From: Ascoidea asiatica
Lineage: Eukaryota; Ascomycota; Saccharomycetes; Ascoideales; Ascoideaceae
Direction: 5' to 3'
NCBI GenBank assembly: GCA_001600695.1
Contig: BCKQ01000002.1
Coordinates: 186,001 to 250,000 of the forward strand
Length of the DNA stretch: 64,000 nucleotides
Shown here: piece by piece, positions 45,361 to 55,392 of the stretch
How positions within the stretch are numbered: the first letter of the stretch is position 1
Layout: the number at the start of each line of letters is the position of its first letter
Position numbers and translations under genes: made by a program
The notes under the pieces: generated by a model
What the model was told of the DNA's origin: nothing
Seen by the model: only the letters and a program-made list of their open reading frames with translations
Databases searched by the model: none

Positions 45361-45837
45361 CTAAAGTAAAATAACCGAAAAAAGAATTAGAAAAGGAGAA
45401 GTAAAAGATGATAAAGAACATAAATTGCCTGCATTCAGAGAGGTTTTGGTAGAAACGGATTTGATATTTACACCTGTAACAGTATTATCATCATCTACAT
45501 CAGGAAGTAATCTTGTTGCATCTATAAAATAAGTTGAGTCTTGGATTTTATAGGAATAGGAAGTTGTGATTACAATTTTGGAAAGTGAAGCTGAATTGTC
45601 ATATCGTTTGATATTTTTTGCTGAATTTATTTTTTTTTGGTGCATCTCATTAAACATCTGGCTGTTATAGTTATAATTTAATATAGTGGTAGTTAAAGGT
45701 GTAGGAGCTGATAGAGATTCTACTGAATCTATAATTAGAGTCGAAGTTGGTTTTGTATTTTTGCTTAATGGCATTCCTTCTATCAAAACTGAAAGCCATA
45801 TTATTGTTAAAAGCGAAAATACTTGTTTTAAAATCAT
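45361..45837 (-). CDS. Small secreted, probably GPI-anchored protein
   Basis: A 158-residue protein without a recognised family. Residues 1-21 look like a signal peptide (L-L-T-I-I-W-L-S-V-L-I-E-G). The middle is Ser/Thr-rich. K-R at residues 77-78 in N-I-K-R-Y-D could be a Kex2 processing site. The C-terminus has a possible omega site N-A-G (135-137), a short spacer, and a hydrophobic tail ending F-L-I-L-F-S-V-I-L-L, as in GPI-anchored wall proteins. The ATG at 45837 starts the signal peptide. Secretion and anchoring are inferred from composition. Confidence 0.7.
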   Translation of the reverse strand: MILKQVFSLLTIIWLSVLIEGMPLSKNTKPTSTLIIDSVESLSAPTPLTTTILNYNYNSQMFNEMHQKKINSAKNIKRYDNSASLSKIVITTSYSYKIQDSTYFIDATRLLPDVDDDNTVTGVNIKSVSTKTSLNAGNLCSLSSFTSPFLILFSVILL

Positions 45838-46978
45838 ATTCTTAATTTATGTACTATATTAAATGTATCAAATATTTTTTGATAATATCTCAAAAAGTTT
45901 GAAGGATCAACTGAAAATAAAAAAATTCTGTCTAAAGTAATTGAGTTGAATTTAATCAAGCCACCTTCCAATATCTTTATTGATTTCTGTAAATTGATAA
46001 AATCTATGAGAAGATAAGAAATTGTAATAAATCCTAATAATAAGGATGAATTGAATTTAATGACTGAGGGAAAATACTAAATTTTATTTGAAAATAAAAA
46101 TAAAGAAAAATCAGTGATTTTTGAATATCTTTTCTTTTGGGAACCTGAATTCAATATTACTTATAAAAAACATCATCAGTGAAAGAAAACGTTAAAAGAA
46201 AAAAAGAAATTGAATCTACTTTGAAAAGACTGCTTTTCTCAACATTACTAAAGCACTGAATCAAATTTTTATATTTGGCCTACTTTGAGAAAACGAACGT
46301 TACCTCTGAAAAATTGGGTCTTATTATGGGTCTGATTATGGTATGCGTAAAAGTTTTCTACGATTAGAGGACTTTGGCTAGAACAAAACAATAGGTTTTT
46401 GAAAATGCTGATTGTCTATTGTCAGAAGTTAAATACAAGCACTTACCCGCAGTTATCTGTCGAATCGGTTTTTTCACGCCCAAAAATAGAAAAGACCTAA
46501 TCCAGCCGCAGTTTCTGCCGACGATCTTAAAATACTGGGCAGTTATGATTCTACTAAAAACACTCCCAATAAAGTTTTGCGTTGAATGCGCTGACCATTA
46601 ACTTACTTACTGAATTCCAATATGGGCAATATTAATTTTTCAAATAAAAGAGGACATTTGTGGCGCACCGAGCACGTGATGCTGACTTTTCTAAAAATTA
46701 CGTGTCGTAGATAATAATAAAATTTGAAAAATATCCAAAATTAACGCGTTTAAGAATATGCTGTAGATAGTAGACAGTAATTTGATGAAATATTTGAGCT
46801 TATCCATTTCTTTTTAATTATTCAACCATTCAACAATAATTTAAAGATACAGCAGAAGATAAAAAGTTCGAGTTTTAGTTTTTGAATCAAAACTTTTTAG
46901 GCATTGATCTTTTCGTCCACACACGATTTTTCTCCAATAAAAACCTGAATAGATATATGAAGTATTTAACATTAAGCA
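45838..46978. other. Divergent upstream region of the GPI-protein gene and RLF2
   Basis: A G+C-richer patch covers about 46270-46710. From about 45886 to 46250 one plus-strand frame looks faintly coding but carries several stops. No gene is called. Confidence 0.5.
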
Positions 46979-49021
46979 ATGGTTCAACAGCAATTGCATT
47001 TGCCTTTTCAGTCAATATCAACTCAGTCTAATAATAAAACTTTTGAAACAAATAATGATATAAAGAAATTTAATGCATGCTCAAAAATTAATATCGATGA
47101 AAAAGAAAATATTAATTCTCAACTAGATATTAGTTCTGGTACAATTGTTCTTACTGATGAATCTGATTCAGATGTTGAATCAAACTCAGATTATGAGTTG
47201 ATAGAAGTAATACAGGACTCTAATAAATCAGATAAAACTGATGGAAGTACCTCCAGAAAAATTTTATGTGGAACAGAGCTTTCAAATGATTGCCCAAATA
47301 ATACTTCCAGAACCACTACAACCACTACTACTTGCATTAGTAATAATACTGTTATTAATAATGCTCCTACTAAAAAGGAGTTACTAAAATTGAAGAACTT
47401 ACAGAAAAGAAAAGAAAGAGATCGAATGAGAGAAATCCAGCGGAAGAAAAATGGAGAAATTAAGAAACAATTACAAAAAAGAAGAGATGAAGAGAAAATG
47501 CAAAAAGAAGAAGAAAAAAATAGACTTAGAAAAGAGAAAGAAGAGGAGAAAAACAAACTTAAACTAGAACGAGAAGAAAAAAAGCGAAAACTTGAACAAG
47601 AGCGATTCACTTTGAAGCAAGAACGAGAATATAAAAAAAAAAGAATAGAGGAAATGAAAAGAAAAAAAATTGAGTTTGAACAAAAGTCTCAAAAGAGAAT
47701 AGGTAGTTTCTTTCAAGTAATTTCTTCTCCTATATCCAAAACTTATAGCGAACAATTTTCTACAACAAAATCAAGAGACTTTGAATGTAAAATCAGCTCA
47801 GAAAAAATTCCATTTCCTACTTTGATTAGCTCGCAGGAGAATGAGTTAACTTCAATATCTTCAAAGCCTATTTTTTTTGAAAAATACTTTTTAGATTTTT
47901 ACTTGAAAGAGAATTGCCATATATCCCCTCTTTACCAATGTTCCGACTTACAGCTTAAAGACTCAATATCAATATTCGACTCTAAGGCGAGTTTTAATAA
48001 TTCGAGAAAGAAAAGACAGGTGGCTAACATGAAAAAATGGTTTATCAAACAAAATTTGGAAAGAGGATTTCAAATTTCTTCTACTGCTTCTGATATTGTC
48101 GATTCAATCAATAGTTCTCAGATAAGTGAAGAGAATATAAAAAAAAAAATATCACACCTTTCAGTCAAGTATTTATTGTTTTATGAAAATATCAGACCCC
48201 CTTATTGCGGAACTTTTTCCAAAGACCCTTCAATTATTTCTCCTTTAAATCCTTTCAATACAAAAAAAACAGGTCTTACGTATGACTACGATTCCGACAA
48301 TGAATGGGAGGACTCTCAAGAAAATGAAGAAGGTGAAGAAGAAGACTTAGATGTTGAAGGTTATGAAAGTGATGATGATGTAAATGAAGATGGGCTGGAT
48401 GAGTTAGACGATTTTGTGACATTAGATGATCAGGAAGGCGGTCCTCAGAGGAGAATTATTGTACCTTTACGCCCTTCCGTTAAAGTCAACAAATTTGATT
48501 ACAGGGATGAAAACTATCAAATATTTGATTCTATGCATGCCGAGATATTACTAAACAATTTGAATTTCCCCATAAATCCATTTTTCAACTATTGGGAAAC
48601 TGATCCACCTTTAAAAAATAAAGTATGCTTAAAAAGACAACTTATAAACGATAATTCAACTAAAGCCACTTTGGAGAATTGTTGTCAGGCTGTAGTTTCC
48701 CATTCTGAACATAAGGACAGTTTAAAACATTCATTGTCTAGCGACTTTTCTAATTCTCAAGTGAAGAAAAAACAAAAGAATGGTATTAGAAGCATGATAA
48801 CTAACAAAGATCATTTGCTTTTGATTTGTGAATATATTTTAGAGAATAATGACTTTAGTTTAGTTACATTAGTGGAAGTTCTTACAAAAGAACTCAATCA
48901 ATATAGCAAAGTGACTATGAAATATACAATAGAAGAATTAGCAAAAAAAGAAGTTTATGGTAACCAAAGAAAATGGATTATCAATTCAAATATTTATAAT
49001 AGACTAAAGTTGTGTTCTTAA
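46979..49021 (+). CDS. RLF2: Chromatin assembly factor 1 large subunit
   Basis: The large CAF-1 subunit (Cac1) deposits H3-H4 behind replication forks. The 680-residue protein has the diagnostic layout. A long K/E/R-rich helix (the KER region, about residues 135-240) is followed by a PCNA-binding PIP box, Q-K-R-I-G-S-F-F. Then comes R-P-P-Y-C-G-T-F, the acidic ED region (E-W-E-D-S-Q-E-N-E-E-G-E-E-E-D-L-D, near 445), and D-D-F-V-T-L-D-D-Q-E. A C-terminal winged-helix region ends R-K-W-I-I-N. ATG at 46979. Confidence 0.96.
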   Translation: MVQQQLHLPFQSISTQSNNKTFETNNDIKKFNACSKINIDEKENINSQLDISSGTIVLTDESDSDVESNSDYELIEVIQDSNKSDKTDGSTSRKILCGTELSNDCPNNTSRTTTTTTTCISNNTVINNAPTKKELLKLKNLQKRKERDRMREIQRKKNGEIKKQLQKRRDEEKMQKEEEKNRLRKEKEEEKNKLKLEREEKKRKLEQERFTLKQEREYKKKRIEEMKRKKIEFEQKSQKRIGSFFQVISSPISKTYSEQFSTTKSRDFECKISSEKIPFPTLISSQENELTSISSKPIFFEKYFLDFYLKENCHISPLYQCSDLQLKDSISIFDSKASFNNSRKKRQVANMKKWFIKQNLERGFQISSTASDIVDSINSSQISEENIKKKISHLSVKYLLFYENIRPPYCGTFSKDPSIISPLNPFNTKKTGLTYDYDSDNEWEDSQENEEGEEEDLDVEGYESDDDVNEDGLDELDDFVTLDDQEGGPQRRIIVPLRPSVKVNKFDYRDENYQIFDSMHAEILLNNLNFPINPFFNYWETDPPLKNKVCLKRQLINDNSTKATLENCCQAVVSHSEHKDSLKHSLSSDFSNSQVKKKQKNGIRSMITNKDHLLLICEYILENNDFSLVTLVEVLTKELNQYSKVTMKYTIEELAKKEVYGNQRKWIINSNIYNRLKLCS

Positions 49022-49622
49022 AGCCATTGTCGAGAATAATATTATTCATTGATAACATATAACAAAGATTTGTAAATTTCTTAAATCATTAAGAATCCTT
49101 TCTAAGTGTTTAAAACCATTAACTGTTATCATATAACTTCAGGTTATAAGTTATTGTGACAAAGTGAAGGTTAGTTAAATAAACCATTGGCTATAAATAA
49201 TAGTTATTTCAAAGGGAAAATATTAATAGAACGTGGACATAAGAAGAAAGAAAAATAAGATATTTAAAAATCTATATAAAAAGACAAATAAATAACTTTA
49301 AACCTAATCAAATAATTAGCGAAGTACTGCCGAAGCAAAATGCATTTAAATCATAAAAAAGTTTACTCAATGATACTAATCAAAATAGTCTAAATATAAT
49401 TAAGACAGGAATAATAATCTGACTATGTAATTTTATAACAAAAGCAAAATAAAAAGCCATCAACATGAAAAAAAAAGTGAATGTTTAACCAATTTCAAAA
49501 AGTTAGTATCATAAGCTGATCTACCAATCCCTCGAAGCAAAGCATCGCTTTTGTCGTTTTAGCAGAGATTGTCCATGTTAGCTATGATTCAGAGAGATGA
49601 TTATTTTGTAGCAAAATATAAT
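49022..49622. other. Convergent 3' region between RLF2 and the pogo-derived gene
   Basis: A/T-rich spacer with a small ATAACTT/AAGTTAT hairpin (49133-49154). No terminal inverted repeat matching the far side of the pogo-derived gene was found by eye. Confidence 0.5.
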
Positions 49623-52600
49623 TCAGTAAGGTAAGACAGACCTGTATTCTTTTGGAAATTGACCATCGGGGCTTTGAGCTTGCGAACTAATTTGTTGTTC
49701 ATTACCAGATTTTTCCTGTTTAAAACTCAAAGAATCTGAAATTTGATAATTTTGAGAATTATGCTGGGGATCCAAATAAGTTTGGGAGATTTCTGAAGGA
49801 TTTGAATGGCTGGAAGAACCATTTAATTGTGAACTTTGGGCTCTATTTATGTTTTTGAAAGACCGAGTTTCTAGTGGGGGGATAGGAGACGACCCATTTA
49901 ATAAATTATTGTTTGTATTAGGTATATAGTGCATATTGACATTCAAATTTATGCCCATATTCATTGAGTCGTTTAAATTGTGTAAATTTGGATGAATTGG
50001 ATTTCCTAACATAATGGCTTCTGAAAGAGAATTTGACAAGGAATCTTGTATTTCATTAGAAATCGTGTTCGTCATATGATTTGAAAGACCATTACCAATC
50101 GAGTTTTTCAAGGAACTATTGAAAGACAAATTTTGGTTTATGGAGCGGTTTATCTCTGTAAACATTTCTGGATTCCTTTCTAGGTTCTGACCTATATTTC
50201 CTAAAGCCCTGGGGTCATTAACATCAGTAGTATCTAAATCTGCTGCAACTCTCATTCTTTTTCTTTGATTATTTATGTCAGTGAATTTTTTAGAAGGCGT
50301 AGCGTTCTCGTCCAACTTTCTGATACTATTACTTGCTATTTTCGAAATTTTATTGATTTTACTATTGAGTCTATTTTTCTTTTCTAACAATATAATATTT
50401 CTTGAAATGTGTGGATGATTATTCTCGTCATTTGCTGAATTATTTTGGGTGCCATTAGATTGGAGTTTAGTCCTATTATTGAAATTTTCGATATATGATT
50501 CGTTTGAAATATTAGAGTAATCTTCGGATTTTGATTCATTTTTAACCTCAAGCTTATCATGGAATGAGAAAACTTCTCGATTTTCTGTGCTATCCATATT
50601 GTTCCAATTTTTTAGCACTGAATCTTCACTTAACTGCTTAACAAAGCTATCTTTTGAGATAGTAATGAAATTTAGTAGAAACGCTTTTTGATCTTCGTTT
50701 AAACTAGTTGGTTTGATTGCTTTAACGAAAGTTTGAGCAATATTGCAAGTTTCGGTTACATCGTTTATTTTACTCAAATGATCCTTGATATTTCCGTATT
50801 CCTTAAGTTTAAAGTTAGTTAATGATTCTATATCTATTTCTCCATCAAGGCCTAGCGAAAGACTAGAATTAGATTCTCGTTGAAAAAAATTTTTATATGC
50901 AAAAGATGTTAGTCTGTTTGGATCTAGTGGAAAAATTCCTGAATCCTTGAATCCTTTTAGGACCTTTCTTGAAGTTAATGAACGGTTTTTGGCTTTAAAA
51001 TATAGTTCTATAGCTTCAAATATCGATAAAATGTATAATCGATTTTCCATGTTATTATGTTCTTCAGAATTATTGATACTTTTATTGTTTTGGTTTTTAT
51101 TCTCAGCTCCTTCCATTAAAGGTTTAATTAGGCTATTAAGAGTCTCTTTCAAAGTTTTAAAAATTCCGAGATCTAAGGGTTGAATTGTATTTTCATTCAA
51201 CTTTAAATTATTCAAGCTTGACTGATTAATATCATTATCTTTGTTAGAAAACGAATTGGTAGAAAAAGAACGAGATGCTGGATTAACTGAAGGTAGAATA
51301 AATAGAGTAACATTAGCTAGTTTACATGTTTTTATAAATTTATAAGAGATAAAAGAATTTGAGTTAACAGCGTCACAGATTAGCAATCTTTTAGGGCCAA
51401 AATTACCTGTTAAAGGTAAAAAATGGTTAACTAGCCATTCATATGCCGAATCTGGGGTGGGAAATCCAGTATCAGTCAATTGAGCATAGCATTGAGAATG
51501 TTTTGCCCTGATTTTTGCTTTCAATGAATCTAATGATAACTCACTGTTATAGTTGGAAGATGTTTTTAAAATTACCGAGGAAGGAAGGAATGATCCATTT
51601 GAACAAATGCATTCAAGAAAAGATATTACATATCTATCTTGACATTTCGAAGGGAAAACAGCAAATCTATCTTTAAAATCATAAGAAGTTAATATCGAAA
51701 ACCTTTTATTAGAAACACTTTCAAATTTGGTAACATTAGAATTACTGACTTCTGATTTTGATTTCAATTTTCTTTGAGACAGTTTTTTACACTCTTTTTG
51801 AGACAATTGACAAATTTGAGGATCAGTTTGTAGATCAGTTTGAAGATCGGCTTCTGAATTGAATTGAAATATTTGCTGTTGATTCACTTGAGATTGGCTT
51901 GAATATAAAAGTGAAATTTGATCAAAATTGAATATAGAGTTTGAATCAAATTTTTCAAGCTTTATCAATTCTTCAAAATCATGAACCCAGGTTATTATAT
52001 TTGTAGTATCAGAAGTAGAAATGTTATTAATGTTATTATCACTATTAACTTTATTAGAGAAATTATGCTTTTGATCAGAATTTTCAGTTGAGGGAATATT
52101 CAAAGAATTACCTAAAAATTGATTGAAAGAATCTGAATATGAGGAATTACTCAAATTGTAAGTATTTGAAAAGTTAGATGTACCCTTAGAAGAATTAAAA
52201 GGTGTTAATATTGAAGGATTTGAAGGTACTGACTGAATTTTATTATTTTTTGTGAAATGTAAGTTTGGCTTTCTTGAAATAAATCGATGAACATATTCAA
52301 TAGTTGTATAATGCTTTTCATTGGATAATTTATTGGGTATGGAGTATAATTTTTTTGGTCTTTTATTTTCAGACCTTTCTAAAATTATTTCATCATAAAG
52401 ATTCAAAAAGCCATAAACATCGGGAGGAGAACCAATTTTAGACCAGGAGTTAATTCTATAAACTAAAGAGTTTTCTTCATCAGGAGATAAATTTTGTTGG
52501 GATACATGTGCTAAGTAAAAAGGTTTTGTTTCACCATTTTTTCTTCTTAAGCATGTTCTTCTGTTTACTTCAAATAATTTTTCAACTAATTGCCAAGTAG

Positions 52601-52691
52601 CGGTTTTATTATTTTCTTTATATTCAATAGCTTTTTTTATTCTTTCTTCTTTTTCAAGTATTTGATGTATCTTTTTTGAATTCTTGGCCAT
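49623..52691 (-). CDS. Pogo/CENP-B-type transposase-derived protein, candidate transcription factor
   Basis: A 1022-residue protein with the domain order of pogo-type transposases: an N-terminal Psq-like helix-turn-helix (about 14-60), a CENP-B/Tc5-type HTH (about 65-140, L-S-P-D-E-E-N-S-L-V and H-R-F-I-S-R-K-P-N-L), then a DDE-1 domain (about 245-620). Acidic residues at the expected places are D257 (N-F-D-Q), D440 (L-L-I-C-D-A-V) and D507 (I-Q-P-L-D-L-G-I-F-K-T-L-K). The flanking motifs have drifted: N-F-D-E-T-G and D-G-H-x-S-H are not kept. Asn/Ser-rich inserts and a 400-residue Asn/Ser/Gln C-terminus are unlike an active transposase. Yeast Pdc2 and related regulators arose from the same superfamily. 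A regulatory DNA-binding role is inferred; no orthologue is assigned. Confidence 0.82.
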   Translation of the reverse strand: MAKNSKKIHQILEKEERIKKAIEYKENNKTATWQLVEKLFEVNRRTCLRRKNGETKPFYLAHVSQQNLSPDEENSLVYRINSWSKIGSPPDVYGFLNLYDEIILERSENKRPKKLYSIPNKLSNEKHYTTIEYVHRFISRKPNLHFTKNNKIQSVPSNPSILTPFNSSKGTSNFSNTYNLSNSSYSDSFNQFLGNSLNIPSTENSDQKHNFSNKVNSDNNINNISTSDTTNIITWVHDFEELIKLEKFDSNSIFNFDQISLLYSSQSQVNQQQIFQFNSEADLQTDLQTDPQICQLSQKECKKLSQRKLKSKSEVSNSNVTKFESVSNKRFSILTSYDFKDRFAVFPSKCQDRYVISFLECICSNGSFLPSSVILKTSSNYNSELSLDSLKAKIRAKHSQCYAQLTDTGFPTPDSAYEWLVNHFLPLTGNFGPKRLLICDAVNSNSFISYKFIKTCKLANVTLFILPSVNPASRSFSTNSFSNKDNDINQSSLNNLKLNENTIQPLDLGIFKTLKETLNSLIKPLMEGAENKNQNNKSINNSEEHNNMENRLYILSIFEAIELYFKAKNRSLTSRKVLKGFKDSGIFPLDPNRLTSFAYKNFFQRESNSSLSLGLDGEIDIESLTNFKLKEYGNIKDHLSKINDVTETCNIAQTFVKAIKPTSLNEDQKAFLLNFITISKDSFVKQLSEDSVLKNWNNMDSTENREVFSFHDKLEVKNESKSEDYSNISNESYIENFNNRTKLQSNGTQNNSANDENNHPHISRNIILLEKKNRLNSKINKISKIASNSIRKLDENATPSKKFTDINNQRKRMRVAADLDTTDVNDPRALGNIGQNLERNPEMFTEINRSINQNLSFNSSLKNSIGNGLSNHMTNTISNEIQDSLSNSLSEAIMLGNPIHPNLHNLNDSMNMGINLNVNMHYIPNTNNNLLNGSSPIPPLETRSFKNINRAQSSQLNGSSSHSNPSEISQTYLDPQHNSQNYQISDSLSFKQEKSGNEQQISSQAQSPDGQFPKEYRSVLPY

Positions 52692-53817
52692 AATTCTTTT
52701 ATAAAGACAATTTTTTTTGTTTTCTTTTCAATCCTACTGTAAAAGTAGCTGTTTTTCTAAAATTTTGAAAATGCTAAAATACTTTTTAAATGCTATTTTG
52801 GGCAATTCATTATACACTAACAAAAGCTGTAAGATTTAATTATAAACAAATCAAATTTATATATGAGTAGCTCAAATTATTAATATCTACTATTATTAGG
52901 AGTTTTGAGAAGGTAAAGTTGAAATTGATAGGTTAAGGAATTATGCTAGAAAATATTACTCAATAAGTTTTAAATCCTCAACGAAATTAAACATATGTTT
53001 TTGTTCAATATAACGATTAAAATCAATAAACAAGGAGAAAAACAAAATTGGAGTTAAAGTTTCCCTAATAAATAAGTCTAATACAATCAAACAAATATCC
53101 TCACTTTTTAATAAAATTCAACCATAATCTGCTTACAACAAATCATAGTAACTGTTTTTTTGGTTAACGGTAACATAAATTACCTTTTTAATCACATTTA
53201 GCGTTATCGTTAACGTTAAAGGATATCTGCACCACCCACGCAATTTCTAAGAAGACTTTGGTTCGGCCGTGGAGTGCGTATATCTAAATATTTGTGCAGA
53301 CTTGCCAGCAATCCCTGCGACACCAGGACCAGGTGTACGCACGTTAGCATTTTTTGGGAACCAAAAACAAAATCCATATATTTGGCGATGTAGTTTTGAA
53401 TTGCACTTCTTAGGATGTTTTTTGTTAGTTTATAGGACAGTTCATTGCTTCGGTGTCCCATTTAAGTGCAAGTTTTTTGAAAAACATTAAAAGACTGTCT
53501 TGCCACTAACAAAGATGTCTCCGATATGTCCAGGGCCTTTATTATTACACTTTATTGTAGTTTAAACACTTACCCCGTTATCTAGCCACCTGATCCGTAG
53601 TTTATCTGGAAGCTAAGTATCGCGCATTTGCAAATTGCATCTTTTAAATAAACCTATAATTCTTATTGGAATTCTTATGAAGAACCAAAATATACTTTAC
53701 TTGATTAATTATTCTAAGCTTGTTCTAAAGAATAATACACTATTTTTAAACAAAACGTAAAGTTACTCATAAGTTATATCATTTCACTTTAAATTTAATA
53801 TATCAAAAATTAAAATA
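52692..53817. other. Divergent upstream region of the pogo-derived gene and the UBX gene
   Basis: Bases 53200-53650 are G+C-richer. GTTAAC/GTTAACG words cluster at about 53160-53220, including the palindrome TTAACGTTAA. The overlapping ORFs around 53216-53490 have no family features. Confidence 0.5.
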
Positions 53818-55392
53818 ATGTCTCAATCACAGGGTTGCTTTTACATGTCTTCGACATCAGAAGCTATTCAAATTTCTTTGAAAGGCAATAAGACACTTGT
53901 TGTATTTGTAACCAATGATAGTTCAAGTTCAAATCATTGGGGTGACAGTTTATTAATTCAAAATGAGTCCTCAGCTGTAGAAAACAAGAACATTCAAAAG
54001 GATGATAAGTTAATATATAGTACTTTTGTTAATCATTCAATTTTTTTGAAATTAATTGAAAATTCAATTGATTTCAAACATTTTAATCAAATTTTTAAAG
54101 ATATTAAAATTCCTTCAATATATTTAATTCAAAAAGGAAAAATTTTACATATATTTCAAGATCTGAATTTGAAGAAAAAAGAATTTAATGCAGAATTGGT
54201 TTCTCTTTTTAATATTAAATTACCCATAACTTCAAATAATATGCAGTTAAAAGATGTAAAAAAGGAAGAAAATGAAGTTAATAAATATAGAAAAATAGTT
54301 TTAAAACATAAAAAAGAGGAAGAGGAAGAAAAGGCTAGAATTTTAAGATTATTAAAAGCAGATCAAAAGGAGAGAAGATTATCGAGAAGTTCTAATCATT
54401 CTCCAACAATTGATTCAAAATCTAACAACTCAATAAATAACAAAAATACTAGAAGTAATAGTTTAAATCACTTTTCTAGTAAAAATGAATGTTATTTATC
54501 AATAAAATTATTCAATGGTCATACTATAAAACATGAATTCAAAAGTAATCAGACTTTAATGGATGTTAGAAACTGGATTGATAATTATAGTGGCAATGAA
54601 AATGGTGATAATAATGACAATTATAATACTAACAGTGATTATAATGTTAATAATAGCAATAAAACTAATAATAATATACCCTACAATTTTTATAAAAATT
54701 TGGAAAGAAAAACATTTTCTGTAACGGAAGAGAATTCGAGTTTAAAAGAGCTTGATTTATTGCCAAGATCAGTACTTATTTTAAAACCAATAACTAAAAA
54801 ATATTCATCAGCCTATCCAGATAATAATAATAATATTAATAATAATTTTAATAGGGGTGGAATATTTGGAAAAATTAGTAATTTAGTTTATTCATTTCTT
54901 GGATATAATATTAATGAAGAAAATTATAACAATAATGGTAATGGAAACGAAGAAAATATTATTCCAAATGATGAGAATAAACATAAAGAAAATAATGACT
55001 ATAATGAGCAGTCTAAAAATAAAGAAAACTTCGGGAATAATAGAAATAACAATACTATAATGGATTCTAGTGCAGATTATGCTAATGAAAATATGTCTTT
55101 TAGTAATAACTTAAATATGGTAAATGACGATAATAAGAATATTAAAATGAATAAGAATAAGAGTCAAGAAGCAATTTCATTTCACGGAAATTTATCTCAA
55201 TCATCATTATTTTCAATCAGTAATTCAACAGAGGGTTTGAAAACCATTCATTCCAATAACTCCAATAATAAAAACGATAATTGTAACTCCAAAATATCCC
55301 AGGACTTAATGAATAAAAATTTGAAAAAAAAAAAAAATGAAAGATTGACATATAATGGGAATTATTCTAATCTTGAAGACGATAAAAAATAA
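53818..55392 (+). CDS. UBX-domain protein of the Ubx6/Ubx7 type
   Basis: UBX proteins are Cdc48 cofactors. This 524-residue protein has a thioredoxin-like N-terminal domain (about 10-140; K-T-L-V-V-F-V-T-N-D, then I-P-S-I-Y-L-I-Q-K-G-K-I-L). A charged helix follows (E-E-E-E-E-K-A-R-I-L-R-L-L-K-A-D-Q-K-E-R-R-L). The UBX fold (about 223-322) has Y-L-S-I-K-L-F-N-G, T-L-M-D-V-R-N-W-I and L-K-E-L-D-L-L-P-R-S-V-L-I-L, and is split by an Asn-rich insert. Where UBX domains usually have F-P-R, this one reads L-E-R, so Cdc48 binding may be weakened. The C-terminal 200 residues are Asn-rich. The order matches yeast Ubx6/Ubx7, but I cannot tell which. Confidence 0.85.
   Translation: MSQSQGCFYMSSTSEAIQISLKGNKTLVVFVTNDSSSSNHWGDSLLIQNESSAVENKNIQKDDKLIYSTFVNHSIFLKLIENSIDFKHFNQIFKDIKIPSIYLIQKGKILHIFQDLNLKKKEFNAELVSLFNIKLPITSNNMQLKDVKKEENEVNKYRKIVLKHKKEEEEEKARILRLLKADQKERRLSRSSNHSPTIDSKSNNSINNKNTRSNSLNHFSSKNECYLSIKLFNGHTIKHEFKSNQTLMDVRNWIDNYSGNENGDNNDNYNTNSDYNVNNSNKTNNNIPYNFYKNLERKTFSVTEENSSLKELDLLPRSVLILKPITKKYSSAYPDNNNNINNNFNRGGIFGKISNLVYSFLGYNINEENYNNNGNGNEENIIPNDENKHKENNDYNEQSKNKENFGNNRNNNTIMDSSADYANENMSFSNNLNMVNDDNKNIKMNKNKSQEAISFHGNLSQSSLFSISNSTEGLKTIHSNNSNNKNDNCNSKISQDLMNKNLKKKKNERLTYNGNYSNLEDDKK

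Noticed and set aside
45886-46251. Faintly coding plus-strand frame with repeated stops (includes I-N-P-N-N-K-D-E-L-N-L)
   Set aside because: About five stops in 120 codons and no recognisable protein; A/T-rich spacer can give this by chance.
48395-48397. In-frame CTG codons (also 54163 and 59626) as a test of the CUG code
   Set aside because: All lie in weakly conserved positions where Leu or Ser cannot be decided, so the genetic code is left open.
49022-53200. Search for terminal inverted repeats flanking the pogo-derived gene
   Set aside because: No matching inverted ends were found by eye on the two flanks, so it is not called a mobile element.
53216-53490. Overlapping ORFs upstream of the UBX gene
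   Set aside because: Open on both strands in a G+C-richer promoter patch, without family features.
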